A stretch of 9,297 bases of DNA from an uncultured Alistipes sp. (GTDB lineage: Bacteria > Bacteroidota > Bacteroidia > Bacteroidales > Rikenellaceae): NCBI GenBank assembly GCA_900770585.1, contig CAAGKW010000097.1, positions 1-9,297 of the forward strand, in the 5' to 3' direction. Each line of letters opens with the position of its first letter. Positions within the stretch are counted from its first letter, which is position 1. This document shows, one piece after another, positions 1 to 7,416 of the stretch. The position numbers and the translations under genes were made by a program. The notes under the pieces were generated by a model. It did not search any database. It was not told the origin of the DNA and saw nothing but the letters and a program-made list of their open reading frames with translations.

Positions 1-760
1 ACTCGTGGTGGGGGAACATGAGGTCCATGCCGCCACCGTGGATGTCGAAACGCTCGCCGAGGTATTTGGTGCTCATGGCCGAGCACTCCATGTGCCAGCC
101 GGGGAAGCCGTCGCTCCACGGCGAGGGCCAACGCATAATATGCTCGGGCGACGCCTTCTTCCACAGCGCGAAATCGAACGAATTGCGCTTGTCGCTCTGA
201 CCGTCCAGCTCGCGGGTGTTGGCCTTGATATCGTCCAAGTTGCGACCCGACAGCTTGCCGTAGTTGTACTGCGCGTTGTAGGCCTCAACATCGAAATAGA
301 CCGAACCATTGCTGATGTAGGCCAGACCCTTGTCGAGGATCTTCTTCACATACTCGATCTGCTCGATGATATGACCCGACGCGTGGGGCTCGATCGAGGG
401 GGGCAGTACGCCCAGCTCGCGCATAGCGTCGTGATAGCGATCGGTGTAGAACTGAGCTACTTCCATCGGTTCGAGCTGCTCCAAACGAGCCTTCTTCGAG
501 ATCTTGTCCTCGCCCTCGTCGGCATCGTGTTCGAGGTGACCTACGTCGGTGATATTACGCACGTAGCGCACCTTGTAGCCCTCCGATTTGAGGTAACGGA
601 ACAGCAGGTCGAAGGTGATTGCGGGGCGAGCGTGACCCAAATGCGGATCGCCATATACGGTGGGGCCACAGACATACAACCCTACAAATGGCGGGTTGTA
701 GGGTGTGAACTCCTCTTTCTTGCGCGAAAGAGTGTTGTAAAGCATCAATTTAGCTTTCAT
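1..760 (-). CDS. cysS: Cysteine--tRNA ligase (CysRS), N-terminal 253 residues; 3' part cut off by window edge
   Basis: This cytoplasmic class I aminoacyl-tRNA synthetase charges tRNA-Cys with cysteine using ATP. The frame starts at ATG 760-758 and stays open to the window edge, giving about 253 residues of the roughly 460-500 usual for the family. Visible motifs are [16 protein letters not shown] (residues 30-45), which holds the HIGH signature as HLGH (40-43), and [10 protein letters not shown] further on. Three of the four zinc ligands known from E. coli CysRS can be placed: C31, C226 and H251 (E. coli C28, C209, H234). The fourth, a Glu near residue 255, lies just past the edge, as do the KMSKS loop and the anticodon-binding domain. 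The start is chosen because the conserved [13 protein letters not shown] block follows directly and a promoter lies 43 bp upstream. No strong Shine-Dalgarno is present. The gene appears to be monocistronic at its 5' end. Confidence 0.97.
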   Translation of the reverse strand, partial: MKAKLMLYNTLSRKKEEFTPYNPPFVGLYVCGPTVYGDPHLGHARPAITFDLLFRYLKSEGYKVRYVRNITDVGHLEHDADEGEDKISKKARLEQLEPMEVAQFYTDRYHDAMRELGVLPPSIEPHASGHIIEQIEYVKKILDKGLAYISNGSVYFDVEAYNAQYNYGKLSGRNLDDIKANTRELDGQSDKRNSFDFALWKKASPEHIMRWPSPWSDGFPGWHMECSAMSTKYLGERFDIHGGGMDLMFPHHE

Positions 761-802
761 AACACTTTGTTGTTTTTTGTGATAACGTTGATATTTAACC
801 CA

Positions 803-833
803 TAAAAGTACACATTTCGCTCGAAAAAACAAA
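803..833 (-). promoter_or_regulatory. Bacteroidetes-type promoter of cysS
   Basis: Read on the minus strand, the -33 element TTTG (833-830) is followed by exactly 19 nt and then TACTTTTA (810-803). The second element matches the Bacteroidetes -7 consensus TAnnTTTG except at the last base. Initiation would fall near 797, leaving a leader of about 37 nt before the cysS ATG. The -33 box and spacer lie inside the terminator of the preceding gene. This is predicted from pattern only. Confidence 0.55.
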
Positions 834-860
834 ATCCCGCACCGTGAAGTGCGAGATTTT
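824..860 (-). terminator. Intrinsic terminator of the TlpA-like gene
   Basis: On the minus-strand transcript, a 12-bp stem (860-849 pairing with 842-831, one G-U wobble, 6-nt loop) is followed one base later by a run of six U (829-824). It starts 29 bp past the TlpA-like stop codon. The hairpin and U-tract overlap the cysS promoter. Confidence 0.85.
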
Positions 861-888
861 GCCCGATTTTATCGTTTTGCAGTCGATT

Positions 889-2166
889 TTACTCTGTTTT
901 GGCTACGCCCAGACGCTTCTCGACCTCGGCTGTAAGCTCATCGATCGTGGGATCAAATGCCAATATCTCGCCCTCGCTGTCGAACAAAATTCGACGACCT
1001 GCGGCGTTGACACAACCATATTGCGACCAGATATTTGCACGGTCGTCCAGCTCGACCAGCTGCGGCCACTTGTAGCCATCTTTGCGAATCGCGGCCTCCA
1101 TCGCATCGGTCGATTCCGATTCGCGCGCCACGCCAACGACCATAAAACCACGATTGCGATACTGCTCATAGAGCGGTATCATCTCCATCGACGCGCGACG
1201 GCACGGACCGCACCACGACGCCCACAGATCGAGCAACACAAGTTTCTGACCTGCAACCATATCCGACAGACAGTGCATCTTTCCATCGAGGTCGGGGGCC
1301 TCGAAATCGATGTAGTGGTTACCCACCTGCAAGCTCAGACCTTCGATCTGACGGCGGCAGAAATGGGTCATCGTATTGGTCGGCATTTCGATCGCGTAAA
1401 GCTCATCGAACACGTCGATAAACTCCTGATCGGGCAGACGATAGACCATCTGACGAGCCAGCAGTGCCAAGCGAGCCAACGACGGCTCACCCTCGACAAT
1501 CGAGAGCAACGTTGCCTTATACTCTGTCTTGTTGCGATTGCGCAGGGCGATTGCTTCGGGGGTGTATTGCTCCTCGTCGGTCATCGCCTGCAACTGCTCG
1601 ATCAGAGCCGTGCGCTCGGGGGTGTTCTCCTTGATCGCCTCGATCTGGGCGATCAGCGCGTCGTACTCCTTGGTGTTGTAACGGCTTTGGTCGCGTAGCT
1701 TGTCCGACTCCGTCTGAACTTGCTCCTGCAAAGCTCGCAGTTGGAGTTTATACGATTGATACTCAGCCGTTGCGCCCGTTCCCTCGATTTTGTTCTTCAT
1801 AAACTTGTCTTCGGGATAGAGATCGAATTTCACGGTGCTGTTGTCTGCCATAAAGTCGATTGTGCGCCACGCTCCATTCGCCAACTCATCGGCAAACACC
1901 AGCTCGCAATATTGCGGCTCGTCGATATAGAGATCGCACGAGAACTCGCCACCACGAATCTCGATCACCGTGTGAGGCTGCGTCGATTGCGCGGCCAATC
2001 CTTCGATTCCTACATAGAGCAACAACTCGTCCGATTGTGGGCGATTGTGAACCTTACCCTCGATATGGCAATGCACTGCCGCATCGCTGTTCTGTTCGGT
2101 AGTGGGCTGGTTGCCAGCGCAAGCAGCCGTAAGCAACCCGCAGAGAATCATCGTAATACGTTTCAT
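889..2166 (-). CDS. TlpA/ResA-like thioredoxin-fold lipoprotein with DUF4369-like N-terminus
   Basis: This is a probable envelope thiol-disulfide oxidoreductase of 425 residues. The N-terminus is a lipoprotein signal with LLTAAC, so the lipidated cysteine is C16. No acidic surface-export signal follows C16, so it probably faces the periplasm. Residues about 30-130 are beta-rich and resemble DUF4369. Residues about 135-225 are highly charged and helical, probably coiled coil. Residues about 285-420 form an AhpC/TSA-TlpA thioredoxin domain with the redox motif WASWCGPC (C319, C322). The loop that normally carries the cis-proline reads VNAAGRR, so the expected proline position is G390. Such proteins usually keep CXXC partners reduced, for example in cytochrome maturation or oxidative defence, but the partner cannot be read here. 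It has its own promoter and terminator. The family call is firm; the substrate and the redox competence are unknown. Confidence 0.9.
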   Translation of the reverse strand: MKRITMILCGLLTAACAGNQPTTEQNSDAAVHCHIEGKVHNRPQSDELLLYVGIEGLAAQSTQPHTVIEIRGGEFSCDLYIDEPQYCELVFADELANGAWRTIDFMADNSTVKFDLYPEDKFMKNKIEGTGATAEYQSYKLQLRALQEQVQTESDKLRDQSRYNTKEYDALIAQIEAIKENTPERTALIEQLQAMTDEEQYTPEAIALRNRNKTEYKATLLSIVEGEPSLARLALLARQMVYRLPDQEFIDVFDELYAIEMPTNTMTHFCRRQIEGLSLQVGNHYIDFEAPDLDGKMHCLSDMVAGQKLVLLDLWASWCGPCRRASMEMIPLYEQYRNRGFMVVGVARESESTDAMEAAIRKDGYKWPQLVELDDRANIWSQYGCVNAAGRRILFDSEGEILAFDPTIDELTAEVEKRLGVAKTE

Positions 2167-2197
2167 CGTTTTCTTCTATTTTTGGTTTTACTTTTTA

Positions 2198-2205
2198 CAA
2201 AAATA
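2198..2205 (-). promoter_or_regulatory. -7 promoter element of the TlpA-like gene
   Basis: The minus strand reads TATTTTTG, an exact match to the Bacteroidetes -7 consensus TAnnTTTG, 31 bp before the ATG at 2166. No TTTG is seen at the usual -33 distance. That interval is occupied by the heptamer repeat at 2214-2248. The leader is A-rich with no Shine-Dalgarno. Confidence 0.5.
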
Positions 2206-2213
2206 GTAAAAAA

Positions 2214-2248
2214 TTGTGAATTGTGAATTGTGAATTGTGAATTGTGAA
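2214..2248. repeat. Heptamer tandem repeat, five perfect copies of TTGTGAA
   Basis: Five identical, uninterrupted TTGTGAA units (35 bp; ATTCACA phase on the minus strand) fill the gap between the terminator of the larger FKBP gene and the -7 box of the TlpA-like gene. They cover the position where a -33 element would sit. A related heptamer array lies at 7518-7545. The function is unknown. Confidence 0.95.
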
Positions 2249-2249
2249 T

Positions 2250-2290
2250 AAAAAAAACGCCGCACTCCCCCGAAAGGTGTGCGGCGTTTT
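2250..2290 (-). terminator. Strong intrinsic terminator of the larger FKBP gene
   Basis: A perfect 12-bp inverted repeat (2290-2279 with 2265-2254; core ACGCCGCAC/GTGCGGCGT) encloses a 13-nt loop. On the minus strand it runs into eight consecutive T (2257-2250). It starts 22 bp after the stop codon at 2313. The right arm also ends in TTTT on the plus strand, so weak bidirectional function is possible. Confidence 0.92.
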
Positions 2291-2312
2291 ATTACGCAAT
2301 AGTCTTCGGAGC

Positions 2313-3266
2313 TTACTCCTCAACAACCTCTTCTACCTCAGCGGGCTCCTCAGCGGTGATGTCGGGCATAACCTCCAACAACTCAACCTCGAAGTAGAGA
2401 GCTGCGTTGGGACCGATCTCCTCGCTCATAGCCTGAGGACCGTAAGCCAAGTCGGGGTGCAACCACATCTTGATCTTGCCACCCTGGCCGATCAACATAA
2501 CACCTTCGCCCCAGCCCTTGATAACAGCGTTCAGGGGGAACTCAGCGGGCTCGCCACGATCGTACGACGAATCGAACTGCTTGCCCTCCATATTCAGACC
2601 CTTGTAGTGAACCTTAACCTTATCGGTGATCTTGGTAGCGCGAACCTCAGCGTCACCCTCCTCAACGATCTGGTAGAGCAGGCCGCTCTCGGTCTTCTGC
2701 CACTTCTTGTCCTTCTCGATCTTAGCCAGGAAATCCTCCGACTCCTGCAAGAACATCTTGGGAGCGTCAACCATAAACCAGGTCTGCATAATGCGCATCG
2801 TAGCACGCTCAGCATCCTGACCCTCGCCAAATGCGCTGTGATCAGCCTTCACGTCAACGAATGCCTTGTTGATCCACTTGGTCTGTGCAGGAACACGTGC
2901 AGCAGCCATACCGTTACCCTGGTCAACACCCAGCGCATACGAGATCGAGTCGCGGTGAGCCTCCGAGCGGAACGCTACGCTATCGCGGGGCGACATAAAG
3001 TAGCTCTGCAAAATCTGGGTAGCCTCCTCGATAGCGAACGAGTTCTTGCCACGTGCGAAATCCTCGATACCCTCGGTGATCTTGTCGTAGTTAACGTCCA
3101 GATCGCCAAGATTATACTTAATCATATATGCGATGTTCGAACCCAACGCATACGACAGCGAGTCCAGCTCGCTCGAACCGCCTACGGTGATCGACGAATC
3201 ATTCGACGAGCACGAAACCATCAGCATTGCAGCTGCGGTGGCGATGATAACCAAAATTTTCTTCAT
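2313..3266 (-). CDS. FKBP-type peptidyl-prolyl cis-trans isomerase lipoprotein with duplicated N-terminal domain
   Basis: This predicted periplasm-facing lipoprotein (317 residues) would catalyse prolyl cis-trans isomerisation and act as a folding chaperone. The signal ends in LMVSC, lipid on C19. Two FKBP_N-like repeats follow, starting DSLSYALG (35-42) and DSISYALG (106-113); they end in similar SYFM and TWFM segments. The FKBP domain spans about 194-300 and keeps the active-site set known from FKBP12: Y221, F231-D232, F243, V248-I249, W252, Y275 and F292. The tail is acidic (EEPAEVEEVVEE). Codons are biased to GCT, GTT, GGT/GGC, CGT and AAG much more than in the neighbours, which suggests high expression. 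It has its own promoter and a strong terminator, so it is probably a separate transcription unit although adjacent to a second FKBP gene. It resembles Mip/FkpA-class proteins in layout. Confidence 0.95.
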   Translation of the reverse strand: MKKILVIIATAAAMLMVSCSSNDSSITVGGSSELDSLSYALGSNIAYMIKYNLGDLDVNYDKITEGIEDFARGKNSFAIEEATQILQSYFMSPRDSVAFRSEAHRDSISYALGVDQGNGMAAARVPAQTKWINKAFVDVKADHSAFGEGQDAERATMRIMQTWFMVDAPKMFLQESEDFLAKIEKDKKWQKTESGLLYQIVEEGDAEVRATKITDKVKVHYKGLNMEGKQFDSSYDRGEPAEFPLNAVIKGWGEGVMLIGQGGKIKMWLHPDLAYGPQAMSEEIGPNAALYFEVELLEVMPDITAEEPAEVEEVVEE

Positions 3267-3320
3267 AGTTGTTCTATTCTGTTTAATTAGTTTCGTTCTA
3301 TTTTATTGGTTCCGAGGGGA

Positions 3321-3328
3321 CAAATTTA
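3321..3328 (-). promoter_or_regulatory. -7 promoter element of the larger FKBP gene
   Basis: The minus strand reads TAAATTTG, an exact TAnnTTTG match, 54 bp before the ATG at 3266. No convincing TTTG lies 19-21 bp upstream. Its presence in the 121-bp gap, the codon-use difference and the terminator together suggest independent transcription. No terminator is visible after the upstream FKBP gene, so read-through from the DUF2723 operon is also possible. Confidence 0.5.
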
Positions 3329-3387
3329 GTGTTTTTTTGTGAAACTGAACCACTTTTGCCCAACAACTTAACGTTTTTTAGGCGATT

Positions 3388-4080
3388 TTACTCCTCCTTT
3401 TCCTCCTTGGCGGGAATCACCTCCACAACCTCGACCTCGAAACAGAGCGCCTCGTTGGCGCCGATCTTCTTGTTGCCCGTCGAGCCATAGCCCAGCGTTG
3501 CAGGCATCCAGAGCTTGATCTTGCCACCCTGACCGACCAGCTGCAAGCCCTCGCTGAGACCCTTAACCACCTGACTCAGAGCAAACGTCTCGGCCTCATT
3601 GTCATCGTAGGTTGTTTCGAACTCGCGACCCTCTTTGGTCGTTGCGCGGAATTGGATACGCACCTGATCATTCGGCTTGGTTGCGCGGACCTCATCACCC
3701 TGCTCCTCAACCAGATAGAGCAGACCGCTATCGGTACGCTTCACCGCCGAATTCTCGCGCTCGACACGCGACAGGAACTCCTCCGACGCAGCTTTGGTGC
3801 GACGCGGCTTGACGATGTTGTAGTATTGGCGATAGAAGGCGCCCGCCTGCTCCATATCCATCTTCTGCGTACCGTTGTAGGTGTCGCGGATTGCAGCGCA
3901 GAGCACATCGACATCGAGCGTCGAGTCGGTGTTATATTTGAGGTTATAGCCCACGTTCAGTCCGATCACGTAGGCCAACGAATCGGCCTCGGTTTTGAGT
4001 TCGCGACCGCCACCCGACGAGCCGCACGAAGTGAGAACTACGGCTGCGACCAATGCCGCAAGAATTGACAATTTCTTCAT
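3388..4080 (-). CDS. Short FKBP-type peptidyl-prolyl isomerase lipoprotein with altered active site
   Basis: This 230-residue predicted periplasm-facing lipoprotein has a signal ending in LTSC, lipid on C19, then a Gly/Ser linker. Residues about 33-110 are one FKBP_N-like helical domain starting DSLAYVIG (33-40). Residues about 117-223 form the FKBP domain, with G-Y198-G and the CFEVEVVEV strand (F214) conserved. Three pocket positions known from FKBP12 are changed: Tyr26 is F144, Asp37 is E155 (in REFETTY), and the floor Trp59 is L175 (in VVKGLSEG). It may therefore be a weak isomerase or mainly a chaperone; that is inference. It follows the DUF2723 gene by 33 bp with no promoter or terminator between, so the two are probably co-transcribed. 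It is a paralogue of the next gene but lacks its duplicated N-terminal repeat. The start is supported by the complete signal peptide. Confidence 0.93.
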   Translation of the reverse strand: MKKLSILAALVAAVVLTSCGSSGGGRELKTEADSLAYVIGLNVGYNLKYNTDSTLDVDVLCAAIRDTYNGTQKMDMEQAGAFYRQYYNIVKPRRTKAASEEFLSRVERENSAVKRTDSGLLYLVEEQGDEVRATKPNDQVRIQFRATTKEGREFETTYDDNEAETFALSQVVKGLSEGLQLVGQGGKIKLWMPATLGYGSTGNKKIGANEALCFEVEVVEVIPAKEEKEE

Positions 4081-4113
4081 ATATCTATCTTTCGTTTAAT
4101 TATTTACATCTCG

Positions 4114-7100
4114 TTATTCGGCCAGTTGAATCAGGTCCTTCTCCTCCACTCCGATCGAGCGATAGAAATCGTTCATCTCGGCAACCAGCTCGCGACGACC
4201 ATAACGCGCCGCGGTCATATAGAGTATCTCGTAGATCTCCAATTTCTCGTCAAGCACGGGGTCGATCAACGACGAGAAACGGCCGTCGAAACGTGCATAG
4301 TAGTCGATGTGCTCGACCAACTGCGTTGCGTAGTCGCGCAGGATTGCGTCGCCCTTCTCCACGCCACCGGCCTCGTAGTAGCCCTCGATGATCGGCAGTG
4401 TGCTCATCTCCGAGTGCTCCAACTGAGTGAACGGCAGACGCTCAACGCCCGCATCGAGCACCTCCAAAGCGCGCTCCTTGTCGCCCTCGCGCACCAGCTG
4501 CTTTGCCAGCGCCGCAAACGAGTCACGAGCGTGAGCCACATTGAGGTTGTAGGTCACAAAACCATCGACATAGACTCTCTCATCGGCGATGTTGCCATAG
4601 CGGAACTTATTCATCATCAGCGGATAGGTGTAGTCGGTATCGATGCGACCGATCACATCGTAGCGACCTGCCAGCGGCGTATAGATCGGCACCAGACGAT
4701 AGGCATAGCCGTCGAATTGCAGATAGGGCAACAGTCCCAATTTCTGCAACGAGTAGATCTGCGTGAAGTAGATCGGACGCTTCCAATCGAAGTGAGCCAG
4801 CATATCGAGAATCATCAGTTCGCTCTTCTCGATATATGTCTTGCCCTGCGAGATATTGATATAGACCGTATCGACCATCAGGTGTGCGTCCTTCTCGCTG
4901 ACGATACCGCTTGCCAGGGCATTCTCCTTATTGACGGGCAGAGCCAGACGACGTGCGGGGATATAGTCGTTCCAGCTGCCATCGCTGAGCTGCACCTTCG
5001 AGTGGCGATCCTCGCTTGCCACGAAATCGATCACATCGGCCAACTCAACCGGACGCTCGAAACGATCGACGATGTGTACCAGCTCGTTGCAATAGGTATA
5101 TTTCTCGCGCGGCAGAGTAAACGGCACGGGTGCGGCATCGTTCGAGCGAATACGCATCTGGTCGATATACCACTCAGCACCCAAATAGCTCATATTCATC
5201 ACCTTCACATCGGGACGCACGCCCTCGACCTCCTGGTTGTACCACAGCGGGAAGGTGTCGTTATCGCCGAAATTGAGGATAATCGAGTTGGGCAGGGTCG
5301 ATTCGAGGTAGTTGCTACCGATGTCGCGAGCCACATAGCGGTGGCTACGATCGTGGTCGTCCCAGTTCTCGGCCGCCAGAATCGACGGCACCACAGCGCA
5401 GATGAGCGTTGCGACAGCCGCCACCGACACACCCTCACGCTTAGTCAAACGAGCCAGCGCATCGCGCACCGCCAACACTCCCAGACCGATCCAGATCGAG
5501 AAGGCGTAGAACGAGCCTGCATAAACGTAGTCACGTTCGCGCGGCTCCGAGGGCGAGGTGTTGAAGTAGACCACCAGCGCGATACCCATCATAATGAACA
5601 GCCACATCACGATCGAGAAGTTCTTCTGGTCGCGGTTGAGCTGATAGATCAGACCGATCAGACCCAACAGGAAGGGCAGGAAGAAGTAGGTATTGCGACC
5701 CTTGTTCGAAGCCAGATCGTCGGGCATATTGTCCTGCGGACCCAGATACAGTTCGTCGATAAAGCGGATACCCGACAACCAATTACCGTCGGTCAAGGTC
5801 GAAAGGCTTGCCTGACGGTCGTTCTGGCGACCAACGAAGTTCCACAAGAAGTAGCGCCAATACATATAGTTCAGCTGATACGAGAAGAAGAAGTGCAGAT
5901 TCTCGCCGAACGTCGGCTCAACGAACGAACGCTGCTGACCATTCTCGTCGAGGAAGGTCACTCGCTTGCCGAAATCGGGCACCTCGATCTTGATCGGGCG
6001 ACCTGACGCATCGCGCTGAATCTCACCCTTATCATCGCGAGCGAAATCGGTGCGGGTGCGATACGAAGCCCACGCCTGATACTCACTCTCGCTCTTGTGG
6101 GCGTTCCACATACGCGGGAAGATGTGCTTATGCTCATCAGGGAAGGTGTAGCCGTCGAGCACCTCCTTCGAGGTATATTTGCCGTCCGAGCCAACGTAGT
6201 AGACCTTCTTGGTCGTTACGTCGAGAATCGGAGTCGAGTAATATGCTCCAAACAACAACGGACGTGCACCATACTGATCGCGGTTCAGCACCGACAGCAG
6301 TGCGTAGGGGTTGTTGGGGTTGTTGCTATTCATCGGGGGGTTGGCCACCGCACGGATTGTCATCGAGGCATACGAGCTGTAACCGAGCATAATGACCGTA
6401 ACGGCCAGCGCAATGGTATTGAGCAGCACCTTGCCTCGCTTGTGCGTAAACCACACCGCTGCACCCAGCGCGCCGAACAGCGCAAAGACGAAGAAGACCA
6501 TACCCGAATTGACAGGCAGACCCAGTGTATTGACAAACAGACGATCAACCACCGCACCTACTGCAACCGTATAAGGGATAATTATGCTATTGACAGCCAC
6601 CAGAATAGCGCCTGCCACGAGGGTCGCAACGACCACACCTCGCAGCGTAATTGTCGGCCACTTGCGGAAGTAGTAGATGAACACCAGCGCAGGGATTGTC
6701 AGCAAGTTCAGGATATGCACACCGATCGACAGACCCATCAGGTAGGCGATCAGAATCAACCAACGATTTGCGTGGGGCTCATCGGCAGCGTCCTCCCATT
6801 TGAGCATTGCCCACACGACCAGCGCCGTGAACATCGACGAGAGGGCATAAACCTCACCCTCGACAGCCGAGAACCAGAACGTATCGGTGAATGTATAGGC
6901 CAGCGCACCCACAGCACCTGCACCCAAAATCGCCCACACCGAGCCTGCGGTCAGCGTGCGACCACCTGCGGTATAGATACGGCGTGCGAGGTGGGTGATT
7001 GTCCAGAAGAGGAACAGAATGCAGAAACCGCTCGCCACCGACGACATCACATTGACCATTGCGGCCAGCGAGGCGGTCGAGGGGGCAAACAGCATAAACA

Positions 7101-7287
7101 GACGCGCCAACATCATAAAGAGCGGAGCACCGGGAGGGTGTCCCACTTCGAGCTTGTATGAGGTTGCGATGAACTCGGCGCAATCCCAAAGGCTCGCGGT
7201 CGGTTCCATCGTCAGCAGATAGACCAACGTTGCGACGGCAAAGACGATCCAACCTACTAAATTGTTGAGTTTCTTGAAGTTATTCAT
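4114..7287 (-). CDS. DUF2723 family multi-pass membrane protein (GT117/TMEM260-like, putative protein O-mannosyltransferase)
   Basis: This is a 1057-residue inner-membrane protein. Hydrophobic helices fill about residues 10-310 and 530-636, separated by a soluble insert (about 315-530). The C-terminal third is soluble, with a TPR-like helical stretch near 920-950. Near the N-terminus, SLWDCAEFI with D35 and E38, then GHPPGAP (49-55), is the hallmark of DUF2723; acidic residues in this first loop suit a GT-C lipid-linked sugar transferase. Further conserved blocks are PSEPRERDYVYAG (about 576) and NFGDNDTFPLWY (about 671). From family knowledge, human TMEM260 (DUF2723, CAZy GT117) is a protein O-mannosyltransferase; the same role here is inference. 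The start at 7287 is chosen over an in-frame ATG at 7374, because 7374 lies upstream of the promoter and adds a non-family N-terminus. The gene heads an operon with the short FKBP. Confidence 0.9.
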   Translation of the reverse strand: MNNFKKLNNLVGWIVFAVATLVYLLTMEPTASLWDCAEFIATSYKLEVGHPPGAPLFMMLARLFMLFAPSTASLAAMVNVMSSVASGFCILFLFWTITHLARRIYTAGGRTLTAGSVWAILGAGAVGALAYTFTDTFWFSAVEGEVYALSSMFTALVVWAMLKWEDAADEPHANRWLILIAYLMGLSIGVHILNLLTIPALVFIYYFRKWPTITLRGVVVATLVAGAILVAVNSIIIPYTVAVGAVVDRLFVNTLGLPVNSGMVFFVFALFGALGAAVWFTHKRGKVLLNTIALAVTVIMLGYSSYASMTIRAVANPPMNSNNPNNPYALLSVLNRDQYGARPLLFGAYYSTPILDVTTKKVYYVGSDGKYTSKEVLDGYTFPDEHKHIFPRMWNAHKSESEYQAWASYRTRTDFARDDKGEIQRDASGRPIKIEVPDFGKRVTFLDENGQQRSFVEPTFGENLHFFFSYQLNYMYWRYFLWNFVGRQNDRQASLSTLTDGNWLSGIRFIDELYLGPQDNMPDDLASNKGRNTYFFLPFLLGLIGLIYQLNRDQKNFSIVMWLFIMMGIALVVYFNTSPSEPRERDYVYAGSFYAFSIWIGLGVLAVRDALARLTKREGVSVAAVATLICAVVPSILAAENWDDHDRSHRYVARDIGSNYLESTLPNSIILNFGDNDTFPLWYNQEVEGVRPDVKVMNMSYLGAEWYIDQMRIRSNDAAPVPFTLPREKYTYCNELVHIVDRFERPVELADVIDFVASEDRHSKVQLSDGSWNDYIPARRLALPVNKENALASGIVSEKDAHLMVDTVYINISQGKTYIEKSELMILDMLAHFDWKRPIYFTQIYSLQKLGLLPYLQFDGYAYRLVPIYTPLAGRYDVIGRIDTDYTYPLMMNKFRYGNIADERVYVDGFVTYNLNVAHARDSFAALAKQLVREGDKERALEVLDAGVERLPFTQLEHSEMSTLPIIEGYYEAGGVEKGDAILRDYATQLVEHIDYYARFDGRFSSLIDPVLDEKLEIYEILYMTAARYGRRELVAEMNDFYRSIGVEEKDLIQLAE

Positions 7288-7320
7288 ATTTTGATAATCT
7301 ATTCGCGTAATTCCAATCGA

Positions 7321-7351
7321 CAAATGTACTAAAATAACGCCGAACTTCAAT
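7321..7351 (-). promoter_or_regulatory. Bacteroidetes-type promoter of the DUF2723-FKBP operon
   Basis: On the minus strand, ATTG (7351-7348, consensus TTTG) is followed by a 19-nt spacer and TACATTTG (7328-7321), an exact TAnnTTTG -7 box. Initiation would be near 7315, giving a leader of about 28 nt to the ATG at 7287. It lies inside the longer open frame and so decides the start codon. Confidence 0.6.
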
Positions 7352-7416
7352 TTATGTTGCCTAAAATTCAACAATTTAAGGGTGATTTTTCTGCTCGCGC
7401 ACCTTTGCGGAGTGCG

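Noticed and set aside
844..1698. 284-residue plus-strand frame opposite the TlpA-like gene
   Set aside because: No domain, promoter or RBS support; the opposite strand has a lipoprotein signal and a CXXC thioredoxin domain.
2214..2248. CRISPR-like array
   Set aside because: The units are 7 bp with no spacers; it is a simple tandem repeat.
2244..3290. 348-residue plus-strand open frame opposite the larger FKBP gene
   Set aside because: It is fully antisense to a gene with intact FKBP motifs and starts inside a terminator and heptamer array. It is a mirror of biased codons.
3267..3387. Terminator after the short FKBP gene
   Set aside because: Only 3-bp pairings were found near the T-runs; no credible hairpin.
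4126..6006. 626-residue plus-strand open frame opposite DUF2723
   Set aside because: It is antisense to a clear family member, has no recognisable domains and an odd His/Arg/Gln-rich composition, and is explained by codon bias of the minus-strand gene.
6097..7161. 354-residue plus-strand frame rich in His, Arg and Gln
   Set aside because: The composition is typical of antisense translation of a membrane-protein gene.
7288..7374. Upstream in-frame ATG (7374) as the DUF2723 start
   Set aside because: It lies upstream of the predicted -7/-33 promoter and would add 29 residues not resembling the family N-terminus.
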